Shown: positions 15,423 to 25,398 of the stretch, piece by piece
Layout of the letters: each line of letters begins with the position of its first letter
How positions within the stretch are numbered: position 1 is the first letter of the stretch
Position numbers and translations under genes: made by a program
NCBI RefSeq assembly: GCF_900157365.1
Contig: NZ_FUEZ01000003.1
Location: 558,001 to 622,000 of the forward strand
Source of the DNA: Mycobacterium numidiamassiliense
Lineage (GTDB): Bacteria; Actinomycetota; Actinomycetes; Mycobacteriales; Mycobacteriaceae
Reading direction: 5' to 3'
Length of the DNA: 64,000 nt
The notes under the pieces: model-generated
Told to the model about the DNA's origin: nothing
Database searches by the model: none
The model's input: the letters and a program-made list of their open reading frames with translations, nothing else

Positions 15423-17105
15423 TCATGGCTTGGCACGCGGGCCCAGCGTGGCTAGGACTTGATGCACCGAGCGCACAGCGCTGGCGCCTTCGCCGACAGC
15501 AGCAGCGACGCGTTTCATCGATCCCGCTCGCACATCGCCGACGGCGAAGACGCCCGGCGCCGAGGTCTCAAATGGCAGCGGGCGTCGGCCCAGGTGAGGC
15601 CAGGTAGCGGTCAGCGCGGCCTCTGGTAACCCAGCGTCGGTTGGGATGAATCCGTGGTCATCTAGATAGATTCCATCCAGCCAGTCCGTAGGGGGTACGG
15701 CGCCAATGAAGCTAAATAGCGCCCGGCAGGGCAGCGTCTCGGTCGTTGCACCGGCGTTCTGGCTGACAGTGATCTCGCTGAGGTGCTGCTCGCCGATCAG
15801 CGCGCTGACTTCACTGCGAAGGCGAACGTTGATCAGCGGGTTGGCGCTGATGCGGTCGGCGAGATAGGCGGACATATCTTTGCGTATGTCCGCGCCGCGC
15901 ACGATCAGCTCGACAATGCTGCCCGCTGCAGCTAAAAAGAGCGCGGCTTGACCAGCCGAGTTCGCCCCACCAACCACTGCCACCGGGTGTGGAGCAACCA
16001 GCCGCACCTCTAATTCCGTTGCCGCATAGTAAATTCCGGCGCCCTCGAATTCTTGCCAGCGGGGCAGCGGCAAGGTGCGATAACGCGCCCCCGTCGCTAT
16101 TATCACCGCACGGGCGGCTACGTCGTTGCCGTCGGAAAGTTTCACGCTGAGCCCGTTGGCGCGGGTATTAATCGCAACCACTGCGCTCGGGCTGTTGAGT
16201 TGGGCACCGAACTTTTGCGCCTGGATGGTGGCGCGCCCGGTTAGCTCAGCCCCGCTGATGCCGGACGTAAACCCCAAGTAATTCTCAATGCGAGAGCTAG
16301 CCGCGGCTTGACCGCCAATTGCAACTGCCTCCAGCAGCAGCGAATCTAAACCCTCCGACGCGCCGTAGACCGCCGCGGCCAATCCAGCAGGGCCACCACC
16401 GACGATGACCAAATCACGTATGACTCCGCCCCGCCCACCTGGCGTGGGCTGATAGGCCAAACCCAGTTCTTGGGACGCTGACAGAGCCGTAGCGCGCCGC
16501 AGAGTCGTTCTCGGCGTAAGGAATACCGGCAGATCATCGGCCGTTATCGCGAGCGCCTCTGCAATCGCTGCACCTTCGGCCGTATCGGTGTCGGTAAATG
16601 TGTGTGGCACCTGCAGGCGCGCCAGCCATGTACGCAACGTCATCGTTGGCGCAGAAAAAGCGCTGCCAATGAGCTCCACACTGCGTGCGGCCTCACCGGT
16701 GCGCAGGCGCTGACGACGGGCCAGCAGAGCGCGAAGAATAAAATCCGACAGCTCGGTGTCGCGGTCCATTAGCTCGCGGAATCGCGCAGGGTTGATCTGA
16801 AGTATCGCGCCTGCTTCGACCACCCGAGTGCTCAAATAAGTCGCCTGTCCAGTCAGCAAGTTGAGCTCACCTAAGAACTGGCCTGGACCCAGACGCGCCA
16901 GTATCGCTTCGCTGTGTTCGCCGCTGCCCTCGCGAAAGGTTTCGACGGTGGCGCTCTCCAGAACGACCAGGTCATAACTGGCCTGGCCAGCTTCAAACAA
17001 CAGCTGACCGACTTCGACGTGCGCCGCTGAAGCATAGTCACGCAACCGCGCAAGTTGGCCGTCATCGAATACCGGAAAAGCGTCGGTCCCGGTCGGTGAA
17101 CTCAT
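15423..17105 (-). CDS. cNMP-binding domain fused to thioredoxin-reductase-like flavoprotein
   Basis: A 560-residue fusion. Residues about 10-130 form a cyclic-nucleotide-binding jelly roll (GPGQFLGELNLLTGQ). Residues about 150-210 resemble a thioredoxin/glutaredoxin-like insert (RLQVPHTFTDTD, ADDLPVFLTP). From about 230 comes a pyridine nucleotide-disulfide oxidoreductase: VIVGGGPAGLAAAVYGASEG binds FAD, VAVVGGANSAGQAALFLA binds NAD(P), and GVFAVGDVRAG is the C-terminal FAD motif. The redox CxxC of thioredoxin reductase is absent; the expected position reads GIYYAATEL. So it is not a classical disulfide reductase. Isolated gene, followed at its 5' side by a long non-coding stretch. Confidence 0.88.
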   Translation of the reverse strand: MSSPTGTDAFPVFDDGQLARLRDYASAAHVEVGQLLFEAGQASYDLVVLESATVETFREGSGEHSEAILARLGPGQFLGELNLLTGQATYLSTRVVEAGAILQINPARFRELMDRDTELSDFILRALLARRQRLRTGEAARSVELIGSAFSAPTMTLRTWLARLQVPHTFTDTDTAEGAAIAEALAITADDLPVFLTPRTTLRRATALSASQELGLAYQPTPGGRGGVIRDLVIVGGGPAGLAAAVYGASEGLDSLLLEAVAIGGQAAASSRIENYLGFTSGISGAELTGRATIQAQKFGAQLNSPSAVVAINTRANGLSVKLSDGNDVAARAVIIATGARYRTLPLPRWQEFEGAGIYYAATELEVRLVAPHPVAVVGGANSAGQAALFLAAAGSIVELIVRGADIRKDMSAYLADRISANPLINVRLRSEVSALIGEQHLSEITVSQNAGATTETLPCRALFSFIGAVPPTDWLDGIYLDDHGFIPTDAGLPEAALTATWPHLGRRPLPFETSAPGVFAVGDVRAGSMKRVAAAVGEGASAVRSVHQVLATLGPRAKP

Positions 17106-17593
17106 CCCTGCCCTCTTACGTCAACACGACACATCGAATTTCCAGTGTCTTGAAGATGGGTCTGGGGCACCCAGGAGCCAGATCGTGGTGCCATTGGAGC
17201 TGGTCGACCTCTCGTTGGCGCGGCCTCAACGACCCGCTGAGGTTTCCGACCAGTATCGCGTGGCGGGCCCGCTCATTACCAACGCGCTTTGACGTCTTTA
17301 CCCGTGTCAACTGCCTGCAGCTAGGTTTCAGTTTCTTTTCTATACATCGAGGACGCTGTGCCTTGCCGCAGAGGCGGGTCAAAAAGCCGGCTTTGCGGCC
17401 CGCTAAGCCAGCGCCGTATCTTTTAATGACTCTCATTTATCGTGGACCAAATCGCGGGGTCCGGTCAACCCCTCATGGAGATCGCGGGCATGTTCTGAGA
17501 CAGGAAACGATCACTCTCAAACCTTTAGTTGTGAGACGAGCAGTGCGAGTAGGCCGACGGTAGAGGGAAGCCCACGTCGACTGTCGAAATAGG
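17106..17593. other. Non-coding stretch before thiolase tail copy 2
   Basis: 488 bases with no convincing gene. Open frames here lack ribosome sites, homologous motifs or mycobacterial codon bias, and base composition is lower in GC than the neighbouring genes. Its right end joins thiolase tail copy 2 directly. It probably holds the promoter of the flavoprotein and decayed DNA. Confidence 0.5.
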
Positions 17594-17721
17594 CCAGCGG
17601 TGCCCGCATCATGACCAGCTTGGTCAACGCTCTCGAACAGCGCGGCAGTCGCTATGCGCTGCAGACGATGTGCGCGGGCGGCAGCATGGCCAACGCCACC
17701 ATCATCGAGCGGCTGGGCTAG
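17594..17721 (+). repeat. Thiolase 3'-tail copy 2 (displaced, 128 bases)
   Basis: Collinear with 9481-9608 over all 128 bases, with about 113 identical and no gaps. Encodes ASGARIMTSLVNALEQRGSR, then YALQTMCAGGSMANATIIERLG and TAG. Most differences are at third codon positions, so it derives from a functional thiolase gene and not from random copying. It has no upstream gene body and no start. Confidence 0.9.
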
Positions 17722-17842
17722 GCGGAGTCGCAGCCTGCCGCGGTGCCCGCCGGTGCGCAATTCGAAATGGGCACGAGATAAAGTCATTTCGGCAACGGCG
17801 CGGCGAATCTTTGTTCGACCCGACGCCCGTTACGGTGTCGCG

Positions 17843-19057
17843 GTGCGATATCGCTGCGGCTGCAGGCCGCCGGCTTCCCGGCGTGCTGTGCTGAAATACG
17901 CTGCGGCCGCGCCGATTGTCCTCGGTTTGGGGATGGCCGCGGAGGTTCTCGTTGGCCCGGCGCGCGCACCCGCGGACCCCGCCCTATCGGCATCGGCGGT
18001 GGCGCCGGGCCACCCGGTCAACATCATCAGCCGCGCCGGGTGGGGTGCCGATGAGTCGATTCGGCGTGGAATACCGCGCTGCGGCAACGGAATTAGGGCT
18101 GGGATCGTGCACCACTCTGCGACCGGCAACGGCTATGCGCCGACCGACTCGGCGGCCATCGTGCGCTCGATCTACGAGTGCCACACGTTGACACACGGCT
18201 GGGGCGACATTGGTTACAACGCGTTGGTTGACAAGTACGGGCAGATTTTCGAAGGCAGGTTCGGCGGGATCACCAAACCGGTCGAGGGCATCCACACTGG
18301 CGGTTTCAACACCGACACCTGGGCGGTGTGCATGATCGGCGATTTGAGCCAGGCGCCCCCCACGCCCGAGCAGTTGCGGGCGGTCGGCCAGCTGCTGGGA
18401 TGGCGGCTCGCGATGGACACGGTCAACCCCAACGGCACCGTCGTGCTGACTTCCGCCGGCGGCCCCAACACGCGTTTCCCGCAAGGTGCCACCCCGACCT
18501 TGCCGAGCATCTTCGCCCATCGTGACGTCGGCGACACCGCCTGTCCGGGCAACGCCGGGTATGCCTTCATGGAGCGGATTCGCGATATCGCTGCCCGGTT
18601 CAAGCAAGTGCCCAACGCACAGGATTTGGCGGAGTCGATGCAGGGCGGAGCCATCTACGCCCGCTGGCAGGCGATGGGCGGCATGACAGGCAGGCTCGGC
18701 GCACCCACGTCACCCGAAGCGCCCAGTGGTGATTCGATCCGCTACGTCGTCTTCGCCAATGGCGCGATCTATTGGTCACCGGCCACCGGCGCCCAGCCGC
18801 TCACCGGCAGGATCTACGAGGCCTGGGCCACGCTGCGCTACGAGCGCGGCGAGCTGGGCCTGCCGACCAGCGCCGAGATCGAGGAACCGGAGTGGATCGT
18901 GCAAAACTTCCAGCACGGCACCCTGAACTTCAACCGGCGAACCTCAACCGTCATGACTGTGATAGACGGGGTGGCCAGTGTGGTACCGCCACCGCCCGTG
19001 GGCGGACCGCCTGTGCAGCTTGAAAGGTTCTCCGCAGCACGCAATCCCGTCGTCTAG
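17843..19057 (+). CDS. Exported N-acetylmuramoyl-L-alanine amidase (PGRP) with LGFP repeats
   Basis: A 404-residue protein from the GTG at 17843; the upstream frame is only out-of-frame thiolase tail. It has a twin-arginine-like signal (SRRAVLKYAAAAPIVLGLGMAA), then a peptidoglycan-recognition amidase domain (about 60-270). Zinc ligands are the histidines in IVHHSATGN and in AHRDVGDTACPG, with its cysteine. The C-terminal part (about 270-390) has LGFP-like repeats (GRLGAPTSPE, RGELGLPTSAE, FQHGTLNF), which anchor to the cell wall. It should cleave peptide stems from peptidoglycan. Sits alone between two thiolase tails. Confidence 0.88.
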   Translation: MRYRCGCRPPASRRAVLKYAAAAPIVLGLGMAAEVLVGPARAPADPALSASAVAPGHPVNIISRAGWGADESIRRGIPRCGNGIRAGIVHHSATGNGYAPTDSAAIVRSIYECHTLTHGWGDIGYNALVDKYGQIFEGRFGGITKPVEGIHTGGFNTDTWAVCMIGDLSQAPPTPEQLRAVGQLLGWRLAMDTVNPNGTVVLTSAGGPNTRFPQGATPTLPSIFAHRDVGDTACPGNAGYAFMERIRDIAARFKQVPNAQDLAESMQGGAIYARWQAMGGMTGRLGAPTSPEAPSGDSIRYVVFANGAIYWSPATGAQPLTGRIYEAWATLRYERGELGLPTSAEIEEPEWIVQNFQHGTLNFNRRTSTVMTVIDGVASVVPPPPVGGPPVQLERFSAARNPVV

Positions 19058-19065
19058 CTTGCACG

Positions 19066-19440
19066 CTACGTCGCCGGGATGCTGGCCACCAGGAGCAAAG
19101 CCGCAGACGTGGCGAGCAGCACAGGACAGACCTTGAACCACACAATCGGAGTTCGAGCGCCCGTGAAAATTGTGAGCACCGCGAGGCATACAAGTAACGC
19201 GGCTACGCCGCGATAGACGATGGCGGTGACTTGGATGTCAGCCGCAGTCGCGGTGACCGCGACCACCAGGGCGGCCATACCCCACATCGTCAAGGACTCG
19301 GCCAGCCACTCTTGGGTGAGAATACGGCGATTGTGCGCCGTGATCGGCGCGAAACTGGCCACCACCTTTTTGGTCGGTACAGCATGGGCTATGCCCCACA
19401 CAGCGACCAGCGCGGCAGCTAGGTAGGCCAGCATCTGCAT
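19066..19440 (-). CDS. Small integral membrane protein
   Basis: A 124-residue protein from the ATG at 19440, preceded by GAAGG. About four hydrophobic helices are visible (MLAYLAAALVAVWGIAHAV, LTMWGMAALVVAVTATAA, VYRGVAALLVCLAVLTIF, VCPVLLATSAALLLVASI). No family recognised. Convergent with the amidase gene, with eight bases between stops. A start at 19464 would add eight residues. Confidence 0.65.
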   Translation of the reverse strand: MQMLAYLAAALVAVWGIAHAVPTKKVVASFAPITAHNRRILTQEWLAESLTMWGMAALVVAVTATAADIQVTAIVYRGVAALLVCLAVLTIFTGARTPIVWFKVCPVLLATSAALLLVASIPAT

Positions 19441-19580
19441 GAGAAACACCTTCGTCCAGATCAACGACGCTCAGGCTCAGCGCCGGGCAACATCCCCCAC
19501 CATTTGATTCGACATTCTTCTGTATAGACACCCACCTGATCAGGCGACAACACTTTCTGCCAAGCCCCCCCGTCAGCGCC

Positions 19581-19633
19581 TGTGTGAGGGCGGCAGCATG
19601 GCCGACGCCACCATCATCGAGCGGCTGAGTTAG
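19581..19633 (+). repeat. Thiolase 3'-tail copy 3 (displaced, 53 bases)
   Basis: Encodes CEGGSMADATIIERLS and TAG, about 47 of 53 bases identical to the thiolase end. Its last 20 bases overlap, in antisense, the 3' end of arsC. It marks the right edge of the third cassette. Confidence 0.82.
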
Positions 19634-20036
19634 CAGTCTCAACCCCTAAGCGGTCCAACAGATTTCGCACCCGGCGTTCGATTTCATCGCGGATCGGTCG
19701 CACCGCGTCGAGTGTTTGTCCCGCCGGATCGGGCAGAACCCAGTCCTCGTAGCGGCGTCCGGGCACTACCGGGCAGGAATCGCCGCACCCCATCATGATC
19801 ACCACGTCGACGGTTTCGAGCATGTCCATGGTCCACTGCTTGGGTTGCTCGGCAGCGATGTCGATGCCCTTCTCGACCATCGCCGCGACAGCTGCGGGGT
19901 TAATTCGGTCAGCGGGTTCGGAGCCACCCGAGTAGACGTTGGCCCGTTCCCCTGCCAGGTGCCGGAAGAACCCCATGGCCATCTGTGACCGACCCGCGTT
20001 GTGGGTACAGAGGAACAACACGGCAGGTTTAGTCAT
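19614..20036 (-). CDS. arsC: Arsenate reductase, low-molecular-weight phosphatase type
   Basis: A 140-residue ArsC of the LMW-PTPase fold, reducing arsenate to arsenite. P-loop CTHNAGRSQ (about residue 10), a second cysteine pair region MGCGDSCPV (about 78-86), and the acid DWVLPDP. The actinobacterial form uses mycothiol/mycoredoxin as partner. Its ATG overlaps the acr3 stop by 8 bases. The last six codons and the stop come from the antisense of the thiolase tail, so the native C-terminus may have been replaced. Confidence 0.92.
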   Translation of the reverse strand: MTKPAVLFLCTHNAGRSQMAMGFFRHLAGERANVYSGGSEPADRINPAAVAAMVEKGIDIAAEQPKQWTMDMLETVDVVIMMGCGDSCPVVPGRRYEDWVLPDPAGQTLDAVRPIRDEIERRVRNLLDRLGVETANSAAR

Positions 20037-21126
20037 TGGTTGCTCCGGTAGACGTTGCCACGTAAGCGATTCGACGTCGGATGGCTAGGGAGACATAGAC
20101 CAAGCCGACGAGTACCGGTACTTCGATGAGCGGGCCGACGACACCGGCGAGTGCTTGTCCCGAGGTTGCGCCGTAGGTCGCGATAGCGACGGCGATGGCA
20201 AGCTCGAAGTTGTTGCCGGCAGCGGTGAACGCCAGCGTGGTGGTGCGTGGGTATCCGAGCCCTAGCGCCCACCCAAGTAGGTAACCGCCCGTCCACATGG
20301 TGGCGAAGTAGGCCAGCAGCGGCAGCGCAATGCGGACGACATCGAGGGGGCGATGCGTGATCTGGTCGCCCTGCAGAGCGAAGAGGATGACGATGGTGAA
20401 CAGCAACCCGTAGAGTGCCCAAGGGCCGATCTTGGGTAGGAACGCCGTCTCGTACCAAGCACGCCCCTTGGCCTTCTCGCCGAGCCGTCGCGACAGATAG
20501 CCGGCGAGCAAGGGAATGCCAAGGAAGATCAGTACTGATTTGGCGATCTGCCACGGCGAGGTATGGATGGTGGTCCGTTCGAGGCCGAGCCAGCCGGGCA
20601 ATACGGACAGGTAGAACCAGCCCAGGACGGCGAACATGGCGACCTGGAATAGCGAGTTGAGGGCGACCAGGACCGCTGCGGCCTCGCGGTCTCCGCACGC
20701 GAGGTCGTTCCAGATGATGACCATGGCGATGCAGCGCGCCAGGCCGACAATGATCAGGCCGGTGCGGTACTCGGGTAGGTCAGCCAGCAGCAGCCAGGCC
20801 AGGGCGAACATGACGGCGGGGCCGAGCACCCAGTTCAGCAACAGCGAGGACAGCAGTAGCTTGCGATCCCCGGTGACGGTGCCGATCCGGTCGTAGCGAA
20901 CCTTGGCCAGAACCGGATACATCATGACGAGCAATCCAACCGCGATGGGTATCGAAATACCGTCCAGCTGAACGTGATTCAACACATCGTCGATGCCGGG
21001 GATGAGGCGACCCAGGAGCAATCCGGCAGCCATCGCAGTGCCGATCCAGACCGGCAGGAGCCGGTCCAAAACCGAAAGCTTCTCGACGACAACCGGATGT
21101 ACGTCTTGCCGCACCGCCTCCCTCAC
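20029..21126 (-). CDS. acr3: Arsenite efflux transporter Acr3
   Basis: A 365-residue membrane transporter of the ACR3 family with about ten transmembrane helices, exporting arsenite. The conserved cysteine lies in ARCIAMVIIWNDLACG (about residue 130), and the second signature is AAGNNFELAIAVAIA. The GTG at 21126 overlaps the cadI stop (GTGA). In M. tuberculosis Rv2643 carries Acr3 and ArsC fused in one protein; here they are two overlapping genes. Confidence 0.94.
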   Translation of the reverse strand: MREAVRQDVHPVVVEKLSVLDRLLPVWIGTAMAAGLLLGRLIPGIDDVLNHVQLDGISIPIAVGLLVMMYPVLAKVRYDRIGTVTGDRKLLLSSLLLNWVLGPAVMFALAWLLLADLPEYRTGLIIVGLARCIAMVIIWNDLACGDREAAAVLVALNSLFQVAMFAVLGWFYLSVLPGWLGLERTTIHTSPWQIAKSVLIFLGIPLLAGYLSRRLGEKAKGRAWYETAFLPKIGPWALYGLLFTIVILFALQGDQITHRPLDVVRIALPLLAYFATMWTGGYLLGWALGLGYPRTTTLAFTAAGNNFELAIAVAIATYGATSGQALAGVVGPLIEVPVLVGLVYVSLAIRRRIAYVATSTGATND

Positions 21127-21500
21127 GAAAATGTTTCGGAATCGGCAAGTACTGCGTAGACCTCCCAGCGCTCGCCGCCAGGCGCGGTCACCCACACCTT
21201 GTCCTGGGTAGCGAAACAACACGTCGTTCCGATTTCTTCTTCGGTGAACATGCCTTCATCAGTGAGCCGGGCGATCTCGGCATGCACTGCTTCGCTGGAC
21301 TCGACCTCCACGCCAAGGTGATTGAGAGTGCCTCCGTGGCCGCGGTTTTCGATGAGCACGAGCTTCAGTGGCGGATCGGCGACCGCGAAATTCGCATAGC
21401 CTGCTCTGACCTTCGCGGGCGGCGCGTTGAACAATTTCGAATAGAACGCAATCGCCTCGTCCAGGTCGTCCACGTTGAGCGCGAGTTGAGCGCGTGACAA
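21123..21500 (-). CDS. cadI: CadI/ArsI-family VOC protein
   Basis: A 125-residue vicinal-oxygen-chelate protein, closely matching M. tuberculosis CadI (Rv2641): LSRAQLALNVDDLDEAIAFY, NHLGVEV (metal histidine), IGTTCCFATQDKVWV (paired cysteines that bind trivalent arsenicals), ERWEVYAVLAD (metal glutamate). ArsI members split C-As bonds of organoarsenicals. Start is a TTG at 21500, chosen because AGGAGG lies seven bases upstream. It ends at ADSETFS, shorter than the about 152-residue CadI, whose extra tail is cysteine-bearing. First gene of the cadI-acr3-arsC operon. Confidence 0.88.
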   Translation of the reverse strand: MSRAQLALNVDDLDEAIAFYSKLFNAPPAKVRAGYANFAVADPPLKLVLIENRGHGGTLNHLGVEVESSEAVHAEIARLTDEGMFTEEEIGTTCCFATQDKVWVTAPGGERWEVYAVLADSETFS

Positions 21501-21524
21501 GACGAGCCCTCCTAACCTTTGCGA

Positions 21525-21574
21525 CTTATGTCGAACTTCCGACGACCTCGATGTTGCCACCTTTTCGATATAAG
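21525..21574. promoter_or_regulatory. ArsR operator pair in cadI-arsR gap
   Basis: CTTATGTCGAA at 21525-21535 and TTCGATATAAG at 21564-21574 are inverted copies with one mismatch, spaced to cover both divergent promoters. Position and AT-rich arms fit an arsenic-responsive ArsR site. Confidence 0.55.
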
Positions 21575-21601
21575 TCAATGCTTTGTGGCAAGATGGTGAA
21601 C

Positions 21602-21961
21602 ATGCCCAAGACGTTGCCCGTGGTGGATGTCTCAGCCCCGGTGTGTTGCTCGCCCGTGGCTGCCGGTCCCATCGCCGACGAGGCAGCCTTGGAGATTGCA
21701 CTGCGGCTCAAGGCATTGGCCGACCCGATACGGGTCAAGCTGGTCTCGTTGCTGTTTAGCTCGGATGCGGGTGAGGTCTGCAATTGCGACTTGGCGCAAG
21801 CGGTTGGCCTGAGCGAGTCGACTGTGAGTCATCACCTATCGCAGTTGCGGCGGGCAGGCTTCGTGGAGTCCGAACGACGCGGCATGAATGTTTACCATCG
21901 TCCGCGACACGAATCGCTCACTGCCTTATGCACCGTGCTCGATCCGACCTGCTGCCCTTGA
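21602..21961 (+). CDS. arsR: ArsR/SmtB family arsenic-responsive repressor
   Basis: A 119-residue winged-helix regulator: ALADPIRVKLVSLLFSSDAG, then VCNCDLAQAVGLSESTVSHHLSQLRRAGFVESERRG. Cysteines in EVCNCD lie at the alpha-3 position that binds As(III) in ArsR proteins. Extra cysteine pairs occur at the N-terminus (PVCCSP) and the C-terminus (PTCCP) and could add ligands. An ATG at 21593 is an alternative start. Divergent from cadI-acr3-arsC, which it should repress until arsenite binds. Confidence 0.9.
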   Translation: MPKTLPVVDVSAPVCCSPVAAGPIADEAALEIALRLKALADPIRVKLVSLLFSSDAGEVCNCDLAQAVGLSESTVSHHLSQLRRAGFVESERRGMNVYHRPRHESLTALCTVLDPTCCP

Positions 21962-22060
21962 TCAGGTAACGCTTCACCGACCTCGCGACGGCGTCACTGC
22001 CATTTCGCGAGAAGTCCGTTCCCATGTGGCGTATGCACGCATCCTGGCAGCTAACCCGGC

Positions 22061-24196
<2,136 letters not shown>

Positions 24197-24208
24197 CCCG
24201 TGTGGCGC

Positions 24209-24652
24209 TCAGCCCACCCGGCGGCGCTCGGGGAACGGCCACCACACCCGGGCGGACGGGAAAACCTGCAGACGCGCGATGCGCAAGGAGCCGATGATCA
24301 GCACCGTGGCAAGCGGCAACTCGCCCAGTGCGGCGGTCAATACCGACACAACGATGTCGCCACGCTTAGCGGTCAGCACGTCGAACCAGGCATCGCACAC
24401 GAGCAGAACGCCGGTCGCGAACGCAAACAACGTCAGCAGGTGGTGACGGATGAAGCCGAGCACCGCGGTCGCCACCATTAACGCCACCAGCAACAGATCG
24501 AAGCCGACCCAGGTCAACCACCAATGCTGCGCGTTGTAGTTCTGCGGCAGGGTCAGTCCCAGGTAGACAGTCCATGGGATCAACGCGATCGCGGAGCACA
24601 GCGACAGCCATTCGCGGATGCGCCGGATCTGGCCCGATCGTCGTGACCGCAT
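24209..24652 (-). CDS. Four-helix membrane protein, unknown
   Basis: A 147-residue protein with about four transmembrane segments (LSLCSAIALIPWTVYLGLTL, WVGFDLLLVALMVATAVLGF, LLTLFAFATGVLLVCDAW, LPLATVLIIGSLRIARL). Basic N- and C-termini. A GTG one codon upstream (24655) is an equal alternative. Convergent with the methyltransferase. No function can be named. Confidence 0.7.
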   Translation of the reverse strand: MRSRRSGQIRRIREWLSLCSAIALIPWTVYLGLTLPQNYNAQHWWLTWVGFDLLLVALMVATAVLGFIRHHLLTLFAFATGVLLVCDAWFDVLTAKRGDIVVSVLTAALGELPLATVLIIGSLRIARLQVFPSARVWWPFPERRRVG

Positions 24653-24789
24653 CACTGACTACTACCAGCCCACGGATCATCTTCCAACACAAGCACCCCG
24701 CCGACCAGGGAACTCGAGCGTTCACTGGCCAAAGCGCTGCGAGCACACCCGCGGCCGGATAACCTACGCCAGGCAGGTAAGGGGGGACG

Positions 24790-25398
24790 TTGAGTGAAGT
24801 GAGTTCGCAGACTCACGCATCGAGGCGCCGTGCGGTCGGCGGTGTGGCTGTGTTGGGTGTTGCGATGGTCCTTGCCGCGTGCGGCTCCTCGGGGACGCCC
24901 TCGGGTTCGTCATCCTCGGGCGTGGTCACCACGATTTCGGGCAATGAGACCTGCGCGGGCCAGTCCGGTCAAAATGGTGCGTCGCCAGACTCGTACCGGG
25001 AGCAGTACGCGACCGGGATGGCAAAGCAGCTCAAGGCGACGATCTCGACGTACCTGACGGCGGTCCAGTCGGGCGATTCTCAGCGGGTCGCCGATGCGGC
25101 AGGGGCCCTGGCCGCCGAGATTCGAGCGGACGCACGCTTGGTCAACATTCCCCGGTTGTACGGCTGCTACAACGCGAAGGTGTTGGCCAATCTGCAGAAG
25201 GCGACCGACACGCTTGCCACCACGCTCGACGCCCTGTCGTGTGCCGGTGTCAACATGTGCAACAAGACTCAGTCGGAAGTTCCGCGTCTTCTCGTGCAGG
25301 AGAAGCCGCAGGAACGAACCTATGTCGAAGCCGTCAATGCCTACGCCGCCCAATTCGGTGGCGAGCAGCTGGCATTGCCACCTGCCCCGACCACCTAA
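24790..25398 (+). CDS. Putative lipoprotein
   Basis: A 202-residue protein starting at TTG 24790. Signal segment ASRRRAVGGVAVLGVAMVLAAC with lipobox LAAC near residue 31, so the mature cysteine would be lipidated. A Ser/Gly linker follows, then a helical domain with four cysteines (ETCAG, LYGCY, LSCAGVNMCN). No family recognised. Its stop overlaps that of the convergent espK-like gene. Confidence 0.75.
   Translation: MSEVSSQTHASRRRAVGGVAVLGVAMVLAACGSSGTPSGSSSSGVVTTISGNETCAGQSGQNGASPDSYREQYATGMAKQLKATISTYLTAVQSGDSQRVADAAGALAAEIRADARLVNIPRLYGCYNAKVLANLQKATDTLATTLDALSCAGVNMCNKTQSEVPRLLVQEKPQERTYVEAVNAYAAQFGGEQLALPPAPTT

Noticed and set aside
17116..17436. Minus-strand 106-codon frame in the non-coding stretch
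   Set aside because: No ribosome site, no recognisable domain, odd codon use.
17654..17842. N-terminal extension of the amidase frame
   Set aside because: It is the thiolase tail read out of frame; the signal peptide begins at GTG 17843.
9481..19633. Integron attC array as explanation for the thiolase tails
   Set aside because: Tails are coding gene ends on one strand, not folded attC-like sites, and no integron integrase is present.
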